Below the pieces are notes generated by a model. The model worked only from the letters and a program-made list of their open reading frames with translations, was not told where the DNA came from and did no database searches. Positions 35,283-43,397 of a stretch of DNA of 64,000 nt are shown here, piece by piece. The stretch spans positions 20,169-84,168 of the forward strand of contig JAPKZJ010000090.1 in NCBI GenBank assembly GCA_026393855.1, written 5' to 3'. The DNA is from Candidatus Aminicenantes bacterium. Lineage in GTDB: Bacteria > Acidobacteriota > Aminicenantia > Aminicenantales > UBA4085. The position numbers and the translations under genes are program-made. Position 1 is the first letter of the stretch. Every line of letters begins with the position of its first letter.

Positions 35283-36535
35283 AGATTCAGCGAGCTGTCT
35301 TCTCGCCCGGCATCTCGGCGTTCTTCTTCGATGACCAGCGTGCCGTCAAGGCCGGCGCGGCCCACGACGGATTCGTCTATAAGGGAACGCCGGTGACCCC
35401 GGGCTTCCGAAGCATTCGCCAGGCCGGGCAGAGCGTCTCGGTCAATCTGATCCTGGAGGACGGGTCCGTCGCCGTCGGCGACTGCGCCGCCGTCCAGTAT
35501 TCCGGAGCCGGGGGGCGCGATCCGCTGTTCCAGGCGGCCGAAATCATCCCCTTCCTGGAGAGCCGCATCCGGCCGCTCCTCGAGGGTCGGACGATCAATC
35601 CGTTCCGGACCATGGCGGCCGAATTCGAGGGTCTGGAGTTCGACGGCAAGCGTCTCCACACCGCGGTCCGCTACGGGCTGTCGCAAGCTCTTCTCAGCGC
35701 CCGGGCCCTGGAGCGGCGCCGGCTGATGGCCGAGGTCGTGGCCGAGGAATACGGCCAGGCCCCGCCCGACGCCCGCGTCCCCATTTTCGGGCAAAGCGGC
35801 GACAACCGCTACGAGAACGTGGACAAAATGATCCTCAAGGAGGTCGACGTCCTCCCGCACGGGCTCATCAACCACATCGACGAGAAGCTCGGCCGCAACG
35901 GCGAAAAGCTTCGCGAGTACGTCGAGTGGCTGGTCCGCCGGATCAAGGCCCTGCGCCGGCGCGAGGATTACCGGCCGGCGCTCCACATCGACGTCTACGG
36001 CACGATCGGCGCCGCCCTGGGCTTGGACGCCGGGGTCATCGCCGATTATTTGGCCGGGCTGGAAAAGGCCGCCGGCGGCCATCGCCTCTATATCGAGGGG
36101 CCGGTCGACGTCGAGGAGAAGGGCCGCCAGATCGAGACGCTGAAGGCGATCACCGAGGCCCTGCGGGCCAAGGGCTGCGGCGTCAAGATCGTGGCCGACG
36201 AGTGGTGCAACACGCTCGAGGACATCCGCGACTTCACCGACGCGGGGGCCTGCCACATGGTCCAGATCAAGACGCCCGACCTGGGCGGGGTGCAGAACAT
36301 CGCCGAGAGCGTGCTGTACTGCAAGGCCCGCGGCATGGAGGCCTACCAGGGCGGCACCTGCAACGAAACCGACGTCTCGGCCCGGGCCTGTGTCCACATC
36401 GCCGTGGCCGTCCGGGCCGATCTGACCCTGGCCAAGCCCGGCATGGGCTTCGACGAGGGCTTCACCATCGTCAACAACGAGATGGAGCGCATCCTGGCCG
36501 TGGCCAAGGCCCGGCGGGAAGGAGCGACGAGATGA
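35279..36535 (+). CDS. mal: Methylaspartate ammonia-lyase
   Basis: The 418-residue enolase-superfamily enzyme removes ammonia from 3-methylaspartate to give mesaconate. The catalytic base Lys lies in MVQIKTPDLGGVQN, and by counting codons it is residue 331. The opposing His in VLPHGLINHI is residue 194. Both numbers equal those established for the Clostridium tetanomorphum enzyme. The QSGDNRYENVDKMI and YQGGTCNETDVSAR signatures are intact, and the Mg2+-binding acids lie in HIDVYGT, IEGPVD and VADEWCN. It overlaps glmE and the AtuA-like gene by ATGA junctions, so it is one transcription and coupling unit. Confidence 0.98.
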   Translation: MKIQRAVFSPGISAFFFDDQRAVKAGAAHDGFVYKGTPVTPGFRSIRQAGQSVSVNLILEDGSVAVGDCAAVQYSGAGGRDPLFQAAEIIPFLESRIRPLLEGRTINPFRTMAAEFEGLEFDGKRLHTAVRYGLSQALLSARALERRRLMAEVVAEEYGQAPPDARVPIFGQSGDNRYENVDKMILKEVDVLPHGLINHIDEKLGRNGEKLREYVEWLVRRIKALRRREDYRPALHIDVYGTIGAALGLDAGVIADYLAGLEKAAGGHRLYIEGPVDVEEKGRQIETLKAITEALRAKGCGVKIVADEWCNTLEDIRDFTDAGACHMVQIKTPDLGGVQNIAESVLYCKARGMEAYQGGTCNETDVSARACVHIAVAVRADLTLAKPGMGFDEGFTIVNNEMERILAVAKARREGATR

Positions 36536-37896
36536 GAAAACGCGAAGACGAATTCCGGGTTTTATCGACCACCGCCATCTTGGGCTACGGCTTCCCCCAG
36601 GCCTCTTTCGAGGCCGGTCTGCGCCGGCGCCCGCACCTAATCGCCGTCGACGCGGGATCGACCGACCCCGGTCCCTACTACCTCGGCGCCGGCAAGTCGT
36701 TCACCAACCGGGACGCCGTCAAGCGCGACCTCCGGTTCATGCTCAAGGCCGGGATCGCCCGCGGCATCCCGGTCGTTATCGGCAGCGCCGGCGGCAGCGG
36801 CGCCCGGCCCCATGTCGACTGGTGCGAGGCCATTGTCCGCGAAATCGCCCGCGAGGAGAAGCTCAAGTTCCGGATGGCCGTCGTCTACGCCGACGTGGAC
36901 AAGCGCCGGGTCCGGGCCCACCTCCGCAAGGGCGAGATCGTGCCGTTGGCCTGTGTCCCGCCGCTGGACGAAGAGACGCTGGATGCCTCCATCAACATCG
37001 TCGCCCAGATGGGTGTGGAACCGCTCCTGCAGGCCCTCGACACGGGCTGCGACGTGGTCCTGGCAGGCCGCTGCTACGACCCGGCGGTCTTCGCCGCGCC
37101 GGCCATCCGCCGAGGCTTCGACCCCGGCTTGGCCCTGCATATGGGCAAGATCCTGGAGTGTGCGGCCATCGCCGCCACCCCCGGCTCGGGCGCCGATTGC
37201 GCCATGGGCACGCTGAAGAAAGACTCGTTCATCTTGGAGGCCCTGAACCCCAAGCGCAAGTTCACCAAGGCTTCCACCGCCGCCCACACTCTTTACGAGA
37301 AGTCCGACCCCACCCATCTTCCGGGCCCGGGCGGCGAGATCGACCTGACCGACTGCACTTTCACCGAGCTGCCCGGCGGGCGGGTCGAAGTGCGCGGCAG
37401 CCGGCACGTTGATTCCGAGCGGTATTACGTCAAGCTCGAGGGCGTCCGGCGGGCCGGCTTCCGGACCATCTCCGTGGCCGGGACCCGCGACCCGATCATG
37501 ATCGCCTCGATCGACCCGATCCTGAAGGCCGTCGAGGCCCAAGTTCGGGACATCCTGAAAGCCGAGAAGATCGCCGGCCGGGTCTGCTTCCACGTCTACG
37601 GCCGCGACGGCGTCATGGGCGCTCTGGAGCCCGAGACCGAGATTCGCGGCCACGAGCTGGGCCTGGTCATCGAGGCCGTGGCCCCGACCGAGCGCGAGTC
37701 GGAGTCGCTCTGCAGCCTGACCCGGTCCACACTCCTGCACTACGGCTACCCCGGCCGCATTTCCACGGCCGGCAACCTGGCCTTCCCGTTCTCGCCCTCG
37801 GACGTTAAGATGGGCGAGGTCTTCGAATTTTCGCTCTACCACCTGATGCCGGTCAAGGACCAGGGCATCTTCAAGATCCGGACCGTCCGGATCTGA
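36532..37896 (+). CDS. AtuA-family (DUF1446) protein in the methylaspartate operon
   Basis: The 454-residue protein belongs to the acyclic terpene utilisation AtuA / DUF1446 family. LGYGFPQASFEAGLRRRPHL and IAVDAGSTDPGPYYLGAG are typical at the N-terminus. GCDVVLAGRCYDPAVFAAPA and TPGSGADCAMGTLKKDSF follow, then a partly repeated C-terminal half. The biochemical activity of this family is not established. It overlaps mal by four bases and is followed 17 bases later by a DUF4387 gene, its usual partner. This links the pair to mesaconate or citramalate metabolism. A very long frame starting at 35926 is an artefact reading antisense-like codons inside mal. Confidence 0.92.
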   Translation: MRKREDEFRVLSTTAILGYGFPQASFEAGLRRRPHLIAVDAGSTDPGPYYLGAGKSFTNRDAVKRDLRFMLKAGIARGIPVVIGSAGGSGARPHVDWCEAIVREIAREEKLKFRMAVVYADVDKRRVRAHLRKGEIVPLACVPPLDEETLDASINIVAQMGVEPLLQALDTGCDVVLAGRCYDPAVFAAPAIRRGFDPGLALHMGKILECAAIAATPGSGADCAMGTLKKDSFILEALNPKRKFTKASTAAHTLYEKSDPTHLPGPGGEIDLTDCTFTELPGGRVEVRGSRHVDSERYYVKLEGVRRAGFRTISVAGTRDPIMIASIDPILKAVEAQVRDILKAEKIAGRVCFHVYGRDGVMGALEPETEIRGHELGLVIEAVAPTERESESLCSLTRSTLLHYGYPGRISTAGNLAFPFSPSDVKMGEVFEFSLYHLMPVKDQGIFKIRTVRI

Positions 37897-37913
37897 CCCG
37901 CAAGGAGTGCATC

Positions 37914-38225
37914 ATGGCCCAATCCATCCTCAAAGCCGCCCGCGTCATCCGCTCCAAGAACTCCGGCCCGTACGAACTGACGCTTGACATCATCTTCAAG
38001 AACAAGCGATATTATGACCTGTTCCGGAGGCGGGGCATCGTCACGAAGAAGAGCATCGCCGCCCTCTACCGGCGACCGGTCAAAGACGTCCTCAAGCTGC
38101 TCTATTTCGAGCCCGCGACCGCCCTCAAGATCACCCTGCGGCGCCCCATCCCGTCCGGACACCCGGGCGAGACCGATATTTACGGCGCCCAGCAGCACGC
38201 GCCCCTGCTGCGGATCACCTACTAA
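37914..38225 (+). CDS. DUF4387-family protein
   Basis: The 103-residue protein matches the short DUF4387 family, with KAARVIRSKNSGPYELTLDI, IFKNKRYYDLFRR and LKITLRRPIPSGHPGETDIY. DUF4387 occurs either as a separate gene beside AtuA or fused to its C-terminus, which implies a two-subunit complex. Here it follows the AtuA-like gene by 17 bases with its own AAGGAG site. The role is unknown; a small subunit of a hydratase or acyl-CoA-related enzyme is a guess from context. Confidence 0.92.
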   Translation: MAQSILKAARVIRSKNSGPYELTLDIIFKNKRYYDLFRRRGIVTKKSIAALYRRPVKDVLKLLYFEPATALKITLRRPIPSGHPGETDIYGAQQHAPLLRITY

Positions 38226-38240
38226 GGCGCCGGGAGGTCC

Positions 38241-39185
38241 ATGCGATACCGGTTCAGTTCCGGCCCGCGCGAGACGCTGGTCTACGCCACCTACTACGCC
38301 CCGCACGGCCGCCTGCGCCTCTACAGCGTCGCGGCCGAGCTGTCCCAGCGCTACCTGATGCCGACCGACCTGCTGATCGGAATCATCGGCGCCGAGGGCT
38401 CGGGCAAGTCGACTCTGATCAAGGGCCTCTTCCCGGGCCTGGAGCTGACCAACGACGACGACGGCATCAACGTCCAGCCGACGCCGCTGCTCCACTTCCA
38501 GCCGGACGACCCGTTCTCGGGCCACACCTTCCACATCGACATCCGCTACGAGTCGGCCTTCCATCAGATCTACGAGATCGTCGAGGCCGTCAACAGCGCC
38601 ATCACCCGCGGCCGGCGGGTCATCATCGAGCACTTCGACCTGCTCTACGGGGCCCTGGGCTACAACGCCCAGGTCCTGATCGGGATCGGCGAGGAGATCA
38701 TCGTGGCCCGGCCGACGATGTTCGGCCCCTTCCCCAAGTCGATCAAGTCGATCGTCCACCGGACGATCAAGTTCCGGCGGATGGCCCACTCGGCCGAGGA
38801 TATCGTCAACTCGATCCTGCGGCGCGACCATCCCTATCTCCTGCCCTCCTCCCACTCCGATGTCAAGCAGGGCTTCGTCATCAACTTCCACCACAAGCCC
38901 GACATCGACCTGGCCGAGCTGGAGCGCAAGGCCTTGGAAGTCATCGCCCAGGACGTGCCCATTTCGCCGGTAGGGGAGGATCGCATCACCATCGGCGACT
39001 GCGCCATGCCTTGCACCGGGACGCGGACCCACGTCACTTCCTCGGGCAAGATCGATAACTTCCGGCTGATCAAGGAGTTCAAGTACGACCCGATCGCCAA
39101 GGAATACCTCCTGATCGGGCTGATCGGCCGCAAGACGATCGTGGGGTTCGAGGACATGGTCGACGTCTCGCGCTTGGACAAATAA
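38241..39185 (+). CDS. P-loop nucleotide-binding protein conserved in methylaspartate operons
   Basis: The 314-residue protein has a Walker A motif GIIGAEGSGKSTLIKG (about residues 48-63), set after a short beta-rich N-terminal domain. IIIEHFDLLYGALGY is a possible Walker B-like strand. The C-terminal part, SPVGEDRITIGDCAMPCTGT then RTHVTSSGKIDNFRLI, resembles the second additional domain of alanyl-tRNA synthetase. Database names for such proteins use that label. Proteins of this layout sit in glutamate-fermentation operons of anaerobes; their task is unknown. A GGGAGG site precedes ATG 38241 and the following gene begins 16 bases downstream. Regulation of, or cofactor supply for, the mutase is conceivable. 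Confidence 0.75.
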   Translation: MRYRFSSGPRETLVYATYYAPHGRLRLYSVAAELSQRYLMPTDLLIGIIGAEGSGKSTLIKGLFPGLELTNDDDGINVQPTPLLHFQPDDPFSGHTFHIDIRYESAFHQIYEIVEAVNSAITRGRRVIIEHFDLLYGALGYNAQVLIGIGEEIIVARPTMFGPFPKSIKSIVHRTIKFRRMAHSAEDIVNSILRRDHPYLLPSSHSDVKQGFVINFHHKPDIDLAELERKALEVIAQDVPISPVGEDRITIGDCAMPCTGTRTHVTSSGKIDNFRLIKEFKYDPIAKEYLLIGLIGRKTIVGFEDMVDVSRLDK

Positions 39186-39187
39186 CC

Positions 39188-39201
39188 GATCGGAGCCGAT
39201 C
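39188..39201 (+). promoter_or_regulatory. Inverted repeat that covers the fumarase ribosome site
   Basis: GATCGG (39188-39193) and CCGATC (39196-39201) form an inverted repeat ending one base before ATG 39202, with the GGAG ribosome site inside it. It could damp translation of the last gene of the operon. Confidence 0.35.
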
Positions 39202-40809
39202 ATGAGCCCATCTCCGACCGATCCCGTCTTTGATTATGGTCCGGACAAGGCCGCCTACCGCAAGGTCGCGGGTTCCGGCGCCCGCCGGGTCGTCTGCGGC
39301 GGCCGCGCCTATTGGAGCATCCCGGCCGGCGTCCTGACCCGCCTGGCCCGCGAGGCCTTCGAGGACCTCGCTTTCTACCTGCGGCCGTCGTTCCTGGAGA
39401 AGCTGGCCGCGATCCTCAAGGACCCCGCCGCCTCCGACAACGACCGTTTCGTGGCCCGGGCGCTCCTGCGCAACGCCGTGATCGCCGCCGAGGGCGAACT
39501 GCCTTTATGTCAGGACACGGGGACGATCAACGTCTTCGGCCGCAAAGGCCATCGCGTCCTGACCGACGGCCAGGACGAGGAGGCTTTGGTCCGCGGCGCG
39601 GCCGGCGTTTACCGGGAGCGCAATCTGCGCTATTCGATCATGGCCCCTGCGACCGTCCTGGACGAAACCAACACCGGCTCCAACCTGCCCGCCCAAGTCG
39701 ACCTGGCGGCGGCCGAGGGAGTCGAATACAAGTTTCTCTTTATGGCCAAGGGAGGCGGCTCCTCGAACAAGACTTTGCTCTTTCAAGAGACCAAGGCCCT
39801 GCTCAACGAGAAAAGCCTGCAGGCGTTCCTGGTCGAGAAGATCGCGGCCCTCGGGGTCGCGGCCTGCCCGCCCTATCGGGTCGCGGTCGTCGTCGGCGGG
39901 CTCTCGCCCGAAATGACGCTCAAGACCGTCAAGCTTGCTACGGCCGGCTACCTGGACGGCCTGCCGCGGCGCGGCTCGAAACGGGGCGGCGCCTTCCGCG
40001 ATCGGGCCTGGGAAGAGCGAATGCTCGCGATCGCCCGCGAGACCGGCCTGGGGGCCCAGTTCGGCGGCCGCCACCTGGCCCATGAGACCCGCTTCATCCG
40101 CCTGCCCCGCCATGCCGGCTCCTGCCCGGTCGCGATCGGGGTGGGCTGCAACGCCGACCGGAACCTCAAGGCCAAGATCACGGCCGAGGGCGTCTTCCTA
40201 GAGGCTGTCGAGCGCAACCCTGCCCGATTCCTCACCGGCGCCGAAGCAGGGGCGCCCGCGGGTACTCCCGTCGATCTCAACCGGCCCATGCCCGAAATCC
40301 TGAAAGCCCTGGCCGCTCTGCCCGTCGGGACGCTGGTCCGGCTGTCCGGCCCTCTCGTCGTAGCCCGCGACATCGCTCATGCCCGATTGAAAGAGCAGCT
40401 CGATAAGGCGGGCAGCGTCCCTGACTATCTGAAAAAGCACCCCGTTTACTACGCGGGCCCGGCCAAAACGCCGCGCGGATACGCCTCGGGCAGCTTCGGG
40501 CCGACCACGGCCCAGCGGATGGATGTCTACCTGGCCGACCTCATGAAGGCGGGCGGCTCGCTCGTGACTCTGGCCAAGGGCAATCGCGCGGCAGGCGTCA
40601 CCGAGGCCTGCAAGACCTTCGGCGGCTTCTATTTGGGGACGATCGGCGGTGCCGCGGCCCTGATGGCCAAGGAGTTCATCGTCGCCTCCGAAGTCATCGA
40701 TTACGCCGATCTGGGCATGGAAGCCGTGCGCCGCATCGTCGTCAAGGATTTGCCGGCCTTCGTCGTCTGCGACGACAAGGGCGGCAACCTCTACGCGCGG
40801 CGAGCTTGA
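39202..40809 (+). CDS. Class I fumarate hydratase-type enzyme, probable mesaconase
   Basis: The 535-residue protein joins the alpha and beta parts of class I [4Fe-4S] fumarases, as in E. coli FumA (548). Cluster cysteines are in LPLCQDTGTINVF, in the GSCPVAIGVGCNAD region, and upstream of it in AACPPYRVAVVVGG. The C-terminal half (FGPTTAQRMDVYLADLMKAG and TFGGFYLGTIGG) is the typical beta domain. In clostridia a class I fumarase hydrates mesaconate to (S)-citramalate in this pathway, and its place after mal in the operon supports that use. It may also hydrate fumarate. It is the last gene of the operon; a family A repeat begins right after its stop codon. Confidence 0.93.
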   Translation: MSPSPTDPVFDYGPDKAAYRKVAGSGARRVVCGGRAYWSIPAGVLTRLAREAFEDLAFYLRPSFLEKLAAILKDPAASDNDRFVARALLRNAVIAAEGELPLCQDTGTINVFGRKGHRVLTDGQDEEALVRGAAGVYRERNLRYSIMAPATVLDETNTGSNLPAQVDLAAAEGVEYKFLFMAKGGGSSNKTLLFQETKALLNEKSLQAFLVEKIAALGVAACPPYRVAVVVGGLSPEMTLKTVKLATAGYLDGLPRRGSKRGGAFRDRAWEERMLAIARETGLGAQFGGRHLAHETRFIRLPRHAGSCPVAIGVGCNADRNLKAKITAEGVFLEAVERNPARFLTGAEAGAPAGTPVDLNRPMPEILKALAALPVGTLVRLSGPLVVARDIAHARLKEQLDKAGSVPDYLKKHPVYYAGPAKTPRGYASGSFGPTTAQRMDVYLADLMKAGGSLVTLAKGNRAAGVTEACKTFGGFYLGTIGGAAALMAKEFIVASEVIDYADLGMEAVRRIVVKDLPAFVVCDDKGGNLYARRA

Positions 40810-40916
40810 TATATTCGCGGTGCCGAACCCCGATTTTAATATCGGGGAAAGAAGCGCCGCTCAGTATTAGCCCTGGATATATACCCCGGGCTTCAGCCCG
40901 GGGAGTCGAGCGAATT
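40810..40916 (+). repeat. Dispersed two-hairpin element, family A copy 2
   Basis: It starts directly after the TGA of the fumarase gene: TATATTCG, hairpin CCCCGATTTTAATATCGGGG, GCGCCGCTCAGTATTAGCCC, hairpin CCCCGGGCTTCAGCCCGGGG, and an end GAGTCGAGCGAATT. Confidence 0.9.
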
Positions 40917-41034
40917 AAAAAAGACAGGAAAATCTAAGGCGATCACAAGGGAAAGAGAGAACAAGGTTCGAACTGGAACGCCCGCCAAGCGCGGCCGGAA
41001 GCCGAACCCTTACACCCAGTCGCACAAAACTTCC

Positions 41035-41184
41035 ATGGCCGAAATGAAACGTTGCTTGGCGCTAATAAAACGATTCGCCTGGAAGCAAGAAACCCTATGC
41101 AATCAATCCCAAGAATATCAAGCAAGCCCCATCATAGTCCTCAATCAGAGGATTGACGGCTTCTTGGCCGACAAGCGTAGGTAA
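41035..41184 (+). CDS. Possible small protein with a Spo0E-like ending
   Basis: A 49-residue frame starts ATG 41035 (MAEMKRCLALIKRFAWKQET) and stops TAA 41182. Its end, SPIIVLNQRIDGFLADKRR, resembles the SxxLDxxI region of the Spo0E-type aspartyl-phosphate phosphatases, small proteins common in Gram-positive bacteria. The frame is also open upstream to about 40900, with a very basic stretch (AKRGRKPNPYTQSHK) but no ATG. No ribosome site is evident at 41035. It may be a transferred fragment on the border of the AT-rich island, or chance. Confidence 0.3.
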   Translation: MAEMKRCLALIKRFAWKQETLCNQSQEYQASPIIVLNQRIDGFLADKRR

Positions 41185-41242
41185 CTTAGAGGATTGAAGA
41201 GATCTGCCGGCGCGGCGGCTGTCGAATGATAATAAGCCAGCC

Positions 41243-42169
41243 TTAGCGAGAAGAGATCTTCACGCAATACACATCTGCTTCCGTTTTTAAATACTGATAT
41301 ATGGCTTTTGCTTTTTTACACATTCTGAAGTCTTCGCTCAACAATGCAGAGCAATAAGAAGCGTGCCCGACGTGCGATGCATCGCTGTTAATACCGGGTA
41401 TTTTACTTGGATTGCTTATTTTGCTATCCGGCCAGTATCCCAAGTAATTAAGAGCGGTATAACATGCGACCACGTTGTTAAAACGGACATCGGTACTTTC
41501 ACCAGTTTGAGGAGACGGAAACAATTGGCCCATCATCGAGTACCCCCATTTTGGCCCGAGAAGCTCCCATATTCTATCGATAACTGGGCCTTCTGTTTCG
41601 TCGATAGTGCTCAATTCTATCCCGGCGAGTAATTTCCTGGTTTTTTCAATCGGTTTTATCGAATCCGCTGCCGCATTGAGTGCCGACTGAAGCGCATTCC
41701 CTATACTTGCCACCGCATCCTTGAATGTCTTCTCCATTTCTTTGTTATTAATGAGCGATAATGAATCGCCAAGTAGGCTCATAATGGTGGCTTCGAAATC
41801 CTTCGCGACTTGAGCTCTCTGAATGGCATCCTTATTGCCATGGAGAAATGCTTGAAGTTTGGGGAGATCGAGACTCACCACGGGAATCTTTCCTGTAGTG
41901 TCCAAGTATTCATTGTATACATCTTCAGCTTTTCTATAAGGATCGAGAGAGCATTTATTCGTAAGATGGTTCTTTGCATCCCTCTCAATAATTATTTTTC
42001 TCGCGTGCAGAATGTCGATGCTTTCTAATAGCTTCATCATTCCGGATCTTTCAATCTCCGATAAATGTTCATCGGAATATACCCATTCCACATTATCCCT
42101 TGCCGGCAAATCTATCTTCCCTTCGGAAAGGTAGCCGAGGATATTTTGATCAATGTAGATAAGCCGCAT
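41243..42169 (-). CDS. PIN-like domain protein, candidate nuclease
   Basis: The 308-residue protein has the acidic residues of a PIN-like fold in order. MRLIYIDQNILGYLSEG is at the N-terminus (Asp7), YSDEHLSEIERS near residue 30, and a C-terminal NSDASHVGHASYCSALLSED, then FRMCKKAKAIYQYL. This N- and C-terminal pairing is seen in PIN-like proteins listed as candidate effectors of defence or toxin loci. The middle is helical and lacks known domains. Bases are clearly more AT-rich than in the flanking genes and codon use differs, so horizontal transfer is likely. An AAGGG site precedes ATG 42169. It is divergent from the DUF3800-like gene, 176 bases away. Confidence 0.65.
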   Translation of the reverse strand: MRLIYIDQNILGYLSEGKIDLPARDNVEWVYSDEHLSEIERSGMMKLLESIDILHARKIIIERDAKNHLTNKCSLDPYRKAEDVYNEYLDTTGKIPVVSLDLPKLQAFLHGNKDAIQRAQVAKDFEATIMSLLGDSLSLINNKEMEKTFKDAVASIGNALQSALNAAADSIKPIEKTRKLLAGIELSTIDETEGPVIDRIWELLGPKWGYSMMGQLFPSPQTGESTDVRFNNVVACYTALNYLGYWPDSKISNPSKIPGINSDASHVGHASYCSALLSEDFRMCKKAKAIYQYLKTEADVYCVKISSR

Positions 42170-42345
42170 GATACCCTTCTTATGCCATTCAAATTATTAC
42201 CATTAAATACCACCATCGACAACATGAACAAATCGGGCTGAATGATACTCATCTGCTTATTGGGCTACGCATCTGCGCAGAACAAAAACGTACGTTTACT
42301 TTCCTTTGTTTGTTGATTCCTTTAAAATGCTAAGTAATCGGTAAA

Positions 42346-43284
42346 ATGGTGTACGATATTTACCATGACGAATCGAAGCAGGAGTCATATTGGCACGTAT
42401 TTCTATTCGTACCTAGGGACACTAGGGCAGACCTTCTTCGATATTTGGTCGAAGCAAGGCATCTCAACTCGTACAATGGGGACCGTCTCAACTTCAAGAA
42501 TCTGAGGAGTAATAGCTCATTCTCTTGTGCTAAAAGTTGGATCTCTATCCTCGCGGCAGCATTGCAGCAAGTAGAAAAAGGCCAATTGGAGCCATTTATT
42601 CTTGGTAGAGTGCGTGCTAATCGAAATCCATCCTCAATATGTGGAGTATTCGAACGATTCTCAACGCCTCCGAAATGCAAAATAGGGGTCTTCCACCTAG
42701 AAAATGGACTCCGCGATATGTCCGTTTTTCTCGACGGTCTATCGAAAATTGAAACGACCTTCCGGATGGGGCTGCAAGGCGCTGCCCATTATCTCTTTAG
42801 CGAATCCGAACCCTTGGAGATCGGTAAAATATTCCTGGACCGCGAAGTGCATTATAGGATCGAATATAGAAGAGAATTCGATAAATCCAAGATCCTAAAC
42901 AGATTGAGTACGAATTTTCGGCAATATTGCTCGTTACATCCTGATTGCGAAATTATGGGCGAAGGCGTTGGCAGTGATGACAACATCCTCTTGGATCTCG
43001 CAGATGTCGCTCTGGGAGCGATACGCTTCGCCACGCTGACACCATGCCAATTGTCATATGAAGATGCAAAGCAGCGAAAGCGAGTGGAAATCTGTAAAAT
43101 GTTATTTCCGTTAGTAAAAAAGCTGCGTGATGGTCATGCGAGAATGCAGAATAGCCGCTTCGTCAATTTCGGGACTTTTTCATCTGCTAAAATTGAGGAT
43201 GCGACTTGGCAGTTCAAGGATCTATCGCATCGATATCTTTTTAGTCCGGCGCATGAGTCCTTTGGCCTTTTCGAGGCAAATTAG
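42346..43284 (+). CDS. DUF3800-like protein, candidate nuclease
   Basis: The 312-residue protein begins MVYDIYHDESKQESYWHVFL, which matches the YxDESG-type first strand of DUF3800. FLDREVHYRIEYRREF and LLDLADVALGAIRF match the later strand and the Q/DxADxxAGAI helix of this RNase H-like family. DUF3800 proteins are of uncertain biochemistry and are frequent in mobile and defence regions. No strong ribosome site precedes ATG 42346. The AT-rich bases match the PIN-like gene across the 176-base spacer, suggesting arrival together. The spacer 42170-42345 shows no clear repeat or RNA. Confidence 0.6.
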   Translation: MVYDIYHDESKQESYWHVFLFVPRDTRADLLRYLVEARHLNSYNGDRLNFKNLRSNSSFSCAKSWISILAAALQQVEKGQLEPFILGRVRANRNPSSICGVFERFSTPPKCKIGVFHLENGLRDMSVFLDGLSKIETTFRMGLQGAAHYLFSESEPLEIGKIFLDREVHYRIEYRREFDKSKILNRLSTNFRQYCSLHPDCEIMGEGVGSDDNILLDLADVALGAIRFATLTPCQLSYEDAKQRKRVEICKMLFPLVKKLRDGHARMQNSRFVNFGTFSSAKIEDATWQFKDLSHRYLFSPAHESFGLFEAN

Positions 43285-43397
43285 AAACTCATTATAACCG
43301 GCCAAAGGACCTCTATTTCGCACTTGGCGGGATAGTATTTCAACTCAGGGGGAGCAATCGCTGCAGAAAAGCTAACCCGGTCTATACATGGAGGTGC

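Noticed and set aside
40965..40979. tRNA T-arm-like GGTTCGAACTGGAAC
   Set aside because: No matching acceptor, D or anticodon arms could be found around it, and the bases lie in a possible basic peptide frame.
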